Assembly: GCA_025667525.1 (NCBI GenBank)
Contig: CM046876.1
Coordinates: 81,509,512-81,573,511 of the forward strand
Source: Glebionis coronaria
Lineage: Eukaryota; Streptophyta; Magnoliopsida; Asterales; Asteraceae
Direction of reading: 5' to 3'
DNA length: 64,000 bases
Under the pieces are notes generated by a model. That model made no database searches, was not told the DNA's origin, and saw only the letters and a program-made list of their open reading frames with translations. Below, in pieces: positions 56,793 to 64,000 of the stretch (within the stretch, counting starts at the first letter, position 1; each line of letters opens with the position of its first letter). A program made the position numbers and the translations under genes.

Positions 56793-58830
56793 ATGGATTC
56801 CAACAAGTACCTAGAAGGGCAATCTTTGCAAAGACCACCACTTTTTGAAACCGATAGTTTTATTTATTGGAAAAATAGATTTGAAACTTATGTGAAATCA
56901 AAAGATTTAGATCTTTGGCATGTTATTACCAATGGTGATTTTTTACCCTTTCAATTTAATGAAGTTTCTAAAACAAAAGAATTAGTCACTTTTGACAAAG
57001 CTAATGATGATACTAAAAAGAAACTTTCAAAAAATAATGAGGCTAAAATGGTGATTTATAATGCTTTGCCTAAGAAAGAGTATGAAAGAATTTTTATGTG
57101 TGAAACCGCTAAAGATATTTGGAACACTCTTTTAGTAACCCACCAAGGTAATAGCCAAGTCAAAGAAAGTAAAATCGATCTTCTTGTCCAACAATATGAA
57201 CAATTTGTCATCTTAGAAGATGAAACTATTGATAGTGCATTTGCTAGGTTTAACTCCATTATTACTAGTCTAAAAGCACTTGATGAAGGTTTTTCTAGCA
57301 AGAACAATGTTAGGAAGTTTCTAAGGGCCTTACATCCAAAGTGGAGAGCAAAAGTCACGGCTATTGAAGAATCGAAAGATCTCTCAACTTTATCACTCGA
57401 TGAACTCATAGGAAACTTGAAGGTTCATGAGATGATAACTTTGAAGGACTCGGAATTAGTAAAAACCAAGAGTGAAAGGAAATATCTTGCACTTAAAGCC
57501 AAGAAGGCACAAAGTGACCATGATAGTTCCTCGGAAAGTGATGACGAGGAGTATGCATTGGCGGTGAGAGATTTCAAGAAGTTCTTCAAGAGACGAGGTC
57601 AACACGTTAGACAACCAAACTATGACAAGAAACCATTGTCAAAGAATCGGTTTGTCAAGAAAGAAAGGTGATAGGAGTTGCTTTAGATGTGGTGATCCAA
57701 ATCACTTCTTTGGTGATTGTCCAAAGCCCGCTCGTGATAAGAACCACACGACATTCGTTAGTGGCGCTTGGAGCGATAGCGGTGAAGATGATGATGACAA
57801 CCCCAAAGAGGAGAAATGTCTTATGGCTCACACTTCTAAAGAGGTACATTCCAAAACCGAATATTATAGCAATGATAGTTCCACTTTAGATGATATTGAA
57901 TTGGAAGGCAAATATGATAGTTTACACAAACTTAGTCTTAAATTCATAGAAAAGAATAAAACCTTAAAATCAACCAAAACTAAACTTGAAAATGAGATCA
58001 ATGAACTTAGGGAGAAATTGGCTAAACTTGAGAAAAACAAAGAGGTTGATTTAGGTTGCTTAAGTTGTGAGAAACTTAGATTAGAGAATGATGATCTCAA
58101 GAGCGCCTCCATTAAATTGGAAAAGTTCATGAAAGGTACTAGTGCTCTTGATGATATGTTAAACAAACAAGTTCATTCTAAGGAAAAACTTGGTCTAGGT
58201 TTTAACTCAAATGAAGCCTCAACTAGTGAACCAAAATAAGTCAGGTTTTCACAGAAAATACCTTCTGGACGCGGTTCCACATTGTATGGCGCGGTTCCTT
58301 ATCACTATGGAACCGCGACCATAGATAAGGTACCGCGGCCAGAAGTTGATTTTTGTGAAAACTCTGAACTTTCTGAAAAATCTAAGTTAAATGAAAAACC
58401 AAAGCATCTTACTGTTAATAAGGTTCAATTACCCATACTTGACGACAATGCTATTAGTAAGTTCTATAAGCCGTTAAGTAAACCTCTCATGGGAAATAGA
58501 AGTTTATCTAGATTATCTTCTACTCCACCTAGAGTACGGAATGAGTCTAAGCCTAGAAGTAGAAGGACAACGCCTACAAGAGATAATCAAAACAACTCAC
58601 GAACTAGAAGTAAAACTCCAACACCTAGAAAGAATAATAATAACTCTAAACCTAGATCAAACACACCTAGGAGAAGTAATAAACAACAAAATGGTTACAT
58701 GAATTACTATCCTCCTCCATTTTGTTCTCCATGGGGAATCCCCACCTCATTCATTCATCCCAACCAAATGCAAGGGATGTTTGGAACTAACAATTTTGGA
58801 CCCATGAGATATTGGGGACCAAATGTTTGA
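56793..58830 (+). pseudogene. Copia B gag, with frameshift and internal stop
   Basis: ATG at 56793 ([19 protein letters not shown]), the usual start of Sirevirus-type gag. UBN2-type domain to about 57430, then an acidic Ser/Asp stretch. A one-base shift near 57655-57671 separates this frame from the next, which has the zinc knuckle CFRCGDPNHFFGDC, a Lys/Glu coiled coil (about 57900-58140), a TAA at 58237-58239, then a basic Arg/Ser/Thr/Pro-rich tail (58282-58830) with repeated (R/K)(S/T)(R/K)TP motifs. The stop falls in a segment (58260-58345) that repeats the LTR GATAAGGTACCGCGG motif. Confidence 0.88.
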
Positions 58831-58856
58831 TCTTGTGTATTGTTACCTAGATATGC

Positions 58857-61569
58857 TTGGGAATTGATTTGGAGCCCGATGAGTGGATTAAGGATAGTGG
58901 ATGTTCTAAACACATGACGGGTAATCGAAGTTTGTTCTCGCATTACAAAGCATATGATGGAGGTAACGTCACATTCGCTAGTAGTCTACGTGGTAATATC
59001 ATTGGCAAAGGTACGGTTTCTCTTGACTCCATGACCATTGAAAAGGTTGAGCACGTAGATAACTTAGGTTTTAACCTTTTAAGTATAGGTCAAATTTGTG
59101 ATAATAAGTGTAAGGTCATCTTTTCGAAACATGACAGTGAAATCGTAAAAGATGGAAAAGTCATTGGAAAAGGTGTTAGAAAGCATGGGCTTTATGTCAT
59201 GAAGGTTAATAAGAAGTCAAAAGAAAACATATGTCTTGCGACTATAGATGATAGTTCTACTCTTTGGCATAGGAGATTAGGTCACACTAAAATGCGTTTG
59301 ATTCAATCTTTAGTCTCTAAGGAGTTGGTAAGACACCTCCCCAAGATTAAGTTTGATAGTCACTTTTGTGATGCTTGCAAAGTTGGAAAGCAAGTTCACT
59401 CAAGTCACAAAGCCAAAAATTTGGTTTCGACCTCTCGATGCTTAGAGCTCCTACATATGGATCTCTTTGGACCTTCCGCCATACGGATTTATGGAGGTAA
59501 CCTTTATACCCTAGTTATAGTTGACGACTATTCTAGATTCACTTGGACTAGATTTTTGGCATCTAAGAATGAAGCTTTCGATCACTTCGAAATCTTTAGT
59601 CGGAGAATTCAAAATCAACTAGGATGTTCAATTGTTTCTATTAGGACGGATCATGGTAGGGAATTTGATAATGAAGTGCAATTTGGTGCCTTTTGTGAAG
59701 CTCATGGTATTACCCATAACTTCTCGGCTCCTCGCACTCCACAATCAAATGGGGTAGTTGAAAGGAAGAATAGGACTCTCCAAGAGATGAGTAGGACGAT
59801 GTTAAACGAGCAATCGTTGCCTCAAAATTTTTGGTGCAATGCCGTAGATACATCGACTTATATTCTCAACCGAATTCTTATTCGACCTTTCCTAGGAAAG
59901 ACCCCCTATGAGATTCTTAAAGGTAAGAAACCCTCATTAGAATACTTTAGGGTGTTTGGAAGCAAGTGCTTTATCCTCAACACCAAAGACTACCTTACCA
60001 AGTTTGACCCAAAGTCTTACGAAGGTATCCTTTTAGGTTATTCCCAAACTAGTAAGGCCTACATAGTCCTAAATAGAACCTCAGGGGTTATTGAAGAATC
60101 ACTCAACGTAACCTTTGATGAAACCCCTCCTTCACCCAAGACACCACCATTGGTTGATGATGACTTGGATGAATTAGAAGTAGTTAAAGCCAAAGAGGTT
60201 ATAAAATTAGGAGTTGAAGACCTTAGTGTTGAAAAGGAAGTAAACATTAAGGAGTCTAGGGATCATACTCTCAATAATGTCATTGGTGACTTAAATCAAA
60301 GGACCCTAAGATCTCAAGTCCAAAACCAAAGCAACTTCTTTTGTTTTGTCTCTTTGATTGAACCTAAGAATGTTAAAGAAGCCTTGACGGATGAGAGTTG
60401 GGTCATTGCGATGCAAGAAGAATCGAATCAATTCGTTGCCAATGATGTTTGGGAACTTGTTCCTCCACCTAGAAGTTCTACCATTATAGGAACCAAATGG
60501 GTATTTAGGAATAAGCTAGATGAGAATGGTGTTGTGTCTCGTAACAAGGCTAGACTTGTAGCTCAAGGCTATAATCAACAAGAAGGGATTGATTATGACG
60601 AGACATATGCACCGGTAGCTAGATTAGAATCAATTAGAATCCTTTTAGCCTACGCTTGTGCCTTAGATATTAAGCTTCAACAAATGGATGTAAAGAGTGC
60701 ATTTCTTAACGGTTTGATCAATGAGGAGGTATATGTGGCTCAACCTCCCGGCTTCATTGATTTTGAGAAACCGGACCATGTTTACAAGCTTAAGAAAGCA
60801 CTTTATGGACTCAAACAAGCACCCAAAGCTTGGTATGATAGACTTAAAGCGTTTCTTGTTAAACATGAGTATACCATGGGTATGGTAGACAATACACTCT
60901 TTACAAAGAAGAAAGGTCCTCACCTCATAATCGTACAAATATATGTTGATGACATTATATTTGGCTCAACTTGTCAAGAATTGTGTGATGACTTTGCCAA
61001 AATCATGCATGATGAGTTTGAAATGAGTATGATGGGAGAACTTAACTTCTTTTTAGGACTCCAAATTAAACAAATGGACGATGGTATTTTCTTTAGTCAA
61101 TCTAAGTACGCTAAAGAAATGCTAAAGAAATTTGGATTAGAAGAATCTAGACCAATGAAGACCCCTATGGCCTCGGATACTAAACTCACCGTAGATGATG
61201 ATTGTGAGTCGGTAGACAACACCAAATATAGAGGTATGATTGGTAGTTTGTTGTACCTAACGGCAAGTCGACCGGATATCATGTTTAGTGTTTGCCTTTG
61301 TGCTCGCTTCCAAGAGGTTCCCAAAACCTCTCACCTTGAAGCGGTTAAGCGTATCTTCCGATACATTAAAGGCACTATACATTTAGGATTATGGTATCCT
61401 AAAGGGACCGGCGTAGAAACCATTGTCTACGCGGACTCGGATCATGCGGGAGACTATGTGGACCGGAAAAGCACTAGTGGAGTTTGTACCTTCATGGGTT
61501 GTTGTTTAACTTCTTGGTTCTCCAAGAAACAAACCGCTCTTGCGATATCCACCACGGAAGCCGAGTATG
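58857..61569 (+). pseudogene. Copia B pol, open but truncated in RNase H
   Basis: One open frame of about 905 codons. Protease active site DSGCSKHMTG; GAG-pre-integrase LWHRRLGH with CDACKVGK; integrase Asp in MDLFGP, Asp in RTDHGREFDN (usual second Gly is Arg) and Glu in NGVVERKNRTL; reverse transcriptase [11 protein letters not shown] and catalytic [10 protein letters not shown]; RNase H YADSDHAGDYVDRKSTSG, ending at STTEAEYV where the next LTR inserted. In an intact element about 60 more residues and the 3' LTR would follow. The frame differs from that of gag, so frameshifting or another mechanism would be needed. Confidence 0.94.
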
Positions 61570-62733
61570 TGTAACAAGTGTGTAAACACTTATCCTTTTG
61601 CCACTAAAATCAAGGAAAAACAAGACCGAATCATGTGTTTATTATCATAAATGTCGGAAATTCGCGTGGTTTTGTGTTTTTGTGTTAAAATAGGTACAAA
61701 AGATCAAAAGGAAATAAAACACGGGATTTCACGGTTAAAAGTTGAAGAAAAGTCCAAGAAAAGACGAAGACAAAGTCAAAAGACCAAAATATGCCCAAGT
61801 TCACGAAAACCGGCAAAGTCGACACAATTTTGAAGAAAAGATCGAAAGGCCAAAAATCAAGTCGTTTTGTTCGGGGAATTAATGTATCGAAGTTATCGGG
61901 CTTGTGGGTCCCACTTTTGGTTAATGGGCCTAAAAGCCCATTTGATAAAGGTGTCTATTCATTGTTCTTAATGAAAGCCCAACAAAGCCCATGGTATAAA
62001 CAAAATGGGACGGATGTTATCATCATTTGGGCCAAGCCCATTTCTAAACAAATGGTGGAAAGATAAAGCTTTGCTTGGTCAATGTTCTTCAATTACAATA
62101 AACAATATTCACCCCTTAAATACACAGTCAAACAATTCCTCATTTTCCCCTACACGTGTGACATACACGGTTTATCTATTTAATCCCCAAATCAGTCAAC
62201 CCTCCCACTCCCCTACACCTCACGCACACAATTAACTTCCCTACACTCTAACTCACCCTCACACTCGTTCTATCCCCCACGTGTTTATCCTCTCACCACT
62301 CACCCCACTTTAATAAAAAGATTTTTACCCATCCCCCCAATTACTCTCGATACAAACAAAGTCAGTTACCACACCCACTTTTTCTCTCTAAAAAAAACAT
62401 ACACAGACACCTCCTCTCCCACTTTTCTTTTTACAGCCAATCTCCTAAAAACCCTAATCTAATTAGGGGTTTTTATCCACCCATTTAATTCACATCAAAA
62501 GAAATTAAACCCCCAATTTTTCGGAGGCATCCACTCATGGTGGCCCTATCTCCACCGTGGCACCCCTCTTTTATTGTGATTGGCCAAAAAAATCCACCTT
62601 GGCAATCCATGACACAAGAATCAATCACAACCGTTCGATGAGAAGAAAAGAAGAGAGAGAAGAGGATTGAAGAAATCAACGGCTTAAATCACAAGCCTTG
62701 GGCACCAAGAGAACCTAGAAGGTTCGGGGTTCT

Positions 62734-62743
62734 CCTATAAAAC
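62734..62743 (+). promoter_or_regulatory. TATA box in the right-edge LTR
   Basis: CTATAAAACC followed by a CT-rich leader, suggesting plus-strand transcription. Confidence 0.4.
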
Positions 62744-63794
62744 CCCCTCTTTTCATGTAATTCAAGTAGCTTTTTCTTTACTTTTTATTTTTCAGTTAAA
62801 TTAGATTAGGGTTTTAATTTAATCTTGTAATTTTTTTTATTCCAACACTTGTAATTTCTTTTATTGATTAATGAAAAATTAGTTTTAATAAATTTCTCGT
62901 CTCCATTGCAAATTTCAGTTTCTGCAAATCTTAAATTATTGTTTCTTTTTATACTGTTCTCGTTATCATCATTATTATAAAAAAAATAAAAATAAAAAAA
63001 AATATATATATATATATTCTCTTCGTATGTTACTGTTTGGATCGAGACGAAGGAGTTAATTCGAAGGAGGTGTTTGGTGTTGCTTACGATCTTAAGGGGG
63101 TTCAGCGCTTCCCTTCGTCGCAACGGAAATCTCCATCAGGTTTTAAAATTCTTTTTAATTTGTTTTTGTTTAAACTGCTATTTAGTTTATTGTTAGATTT
63201 GATTTTACTGTTTTATTCTATTAAAAGTTTGTTTTGATTTGTTTAGAAATTCGGTACTGATGGTCTCGTAGGTTATTGGATCTGCTTACTTCATATTAGA
63301 AAGTTATTTAGATTTTAGTGATTTGTTTTTATATGATTTGGGTAATAAACTGCTATTTAGTTTTACTCTTTACTGCTTAATAGGTTTAGATAATTTAGTA
63401 TCATTTTATTAATCTGCTTTAAAATAGGACTTGTTCTTTTGACTGCTTATTTTTGTTTCAGTTTTATTTATTCAGTTTGTGTTTAATCTGCTTATTTATT
63501 AGTTTATTTACTGGTTTTGCTAATTTGGATTTCGTGTGCTTATTTTGTATTGATCTAGCTTATTTGGTTGTCGTATATGCTTGATTGGTTATTCTAAATT
63601 TTAGAATCTGCTTATGTGATAGCTTGTTTAGTTTTTTTAAGTCATTTGGTTATAGCTTATTTGGTTACTGCTTTCTCTGTTTATGTTGGCTTAGCTTATT
63701 GGGTTCGTTTTTGCTTTTTATATAGCTGCTATTCTCAGACCCATTGGTCTGAGGTATATTCTGTCCAAAAAAAATAAAGTAACAAAATATTGTC

Positions 63795-63870
63795 TGGGCT
63801 GGGGTTCGAACCCCAGACCTCTCGCATAATAACCAAGCACCCAACCATCTCATCTAAGCTTGTTTTTGTT
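63795..63870 (-). repeat. tRNA-like SINE head within right-edge LTR
   Basis: On the minus strand an A-box-like TAGATGAGATGGTTGGGTGC is followed by a strong B-box GGGGTTCGAACCCC. No full cloverleaf is supported. The SINE body would extend left toward 63740. Confidence 0.5.
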
Positions 63871-64000
63871 TATTAGTTTGCTCTATTAGATTAATATAGG
63901 ATTTTTAATTTATGGCAGTTTTAATTAAAATAAGTTCAAGTTTAGTTAAAATAGAATTTAATCAATAGTTTTATTTAAAAGTTCTAATTTTATTTTAACT

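Larger units (their letters stand above)
55395..61569 (+). mobile_element. Copia B: Ty1/copia (Sirevirus/Maximus-like), plus strand
   Basis: 5' LTR 55395-56724, PBS, gag and pol through RNase H, cut at 61570 by another LTR. The gag type, coiled coil, frame-shifted gag-pol and LTR palindromes fit the Sirevirus group; lineage is inferred. It inserted in the 5' LTR of gypsy D. Confidence 0.9.
61570..64000. mobile_element. LTR of a further element, running off right edge
   Basis: Starts TGTAACAAGTGTGTAAACAC exactly where copia B RNase H breaks. Long, non-coding and LTR-like: A-rich first 250 bp, C-rich stretch (62130-62480), TATA box at 62734, then T-rich DNA with recurrent CTGCTTATTT words. Orientation and family are not certain; gypsy (Tat/Athila-like) is my guess. 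The other end is not in the window. No gene was seen. Confidence 0.6.

Noticed and set aside
63795..63870. Functional tRNA gene
   Set aside because: B-box is good but the acceptor and anticodon stems do not pair convincingly; a SINE head is a better reading.

Overview
This is plant nuclear DNA, most likely from a daisy-family (Asteraceae) genome. That placement is an inference: a spliced GT-AG F-box/RCC1 gene shows it is a plant, and the copia gag/pol style and extra third ORF resemble elements I know from Tanacetum- and lettuce-like genomes. Nothing bacterial, organellar or CRISPR-like is present. About 90% of the window is transposable elements, many inserted into one another, and only one host gene is evident.

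Left block (1-28070, all elements on the minus strand). A Ty3/gypsy element (5' LTR 25148-28070, PBS, start of gag) was broken by a large Ty1/copia element, 'copia A' (5' LTR 23792-24318, gag, pol 7092-3478, spacer, third ORF 513-1; its 3' LTR is off the left edge). Copia A gag was in turn broken by a 13,892-bp Athila-like element, 'Athila 1' (9649-23540). Athila 1 has 3,995-bp LTRs, a 5-bp target duplication CTTGC, PBS, PPT and an intact gag-protease ORF, but no reverse transcriptase, RNase H or integrase. It is the youngest piece and non-autonomous. A gypsy-type LTR-like remnant with a TCCGGAAT-type repeat appears to sit in the copia A spacer.

Middle block (28071-38800). It holds a 1.7-kb element with ~144-bp inverted terminal repeats (28891-30604), the host gene (31073-33881, six exons, 490 aa), a Mutator-like foldback element with a perfect 9-bp target duplication (34346-35329), a degenerate LINE 3' half (about 35345-36990) and unassigned AT-rich DNA.

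Right block (38780-64000). A decayed copia gag on the plus strand carries a 300-bp SINE flanked by an 18-bp duplication. It is cut at 40001 by 'Athila 2' (plus strand, LTR 40001-44067, gag with frameshifts). Athila 2 is cut at 45628 by 'gypsy D' (minus strand, 4.2-kb 3' LTR, gag with a nonsense codon, 84-bp minisatellite). The 5' LTR of gypsy D is cut at 55395 by 'copia B' (plus strand, Sirevirus/Maximus-like, full pol to RNase H). Copia B is cut at 61570 by a further LTR that runs off the right edge.

The elements act as parasites in layers. Autonomous functions (PR, IN, RT, RNase H) survive in near-complete but mutated form only in copia A and copia B. Athila 1 must have borrowed its pol functions in trans. 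Nearly all nonsense codons in the older copies fit C-to-T (or G-to-A) transitions at Gln, Arg or Trp codons, as expected from methylation-linked decay. The least explained signals are clusters of short GC-rich palindromes in LTRs, a dispersed GCAGGGGAA motif, and a possible private promoter for the third ORF of copia A.
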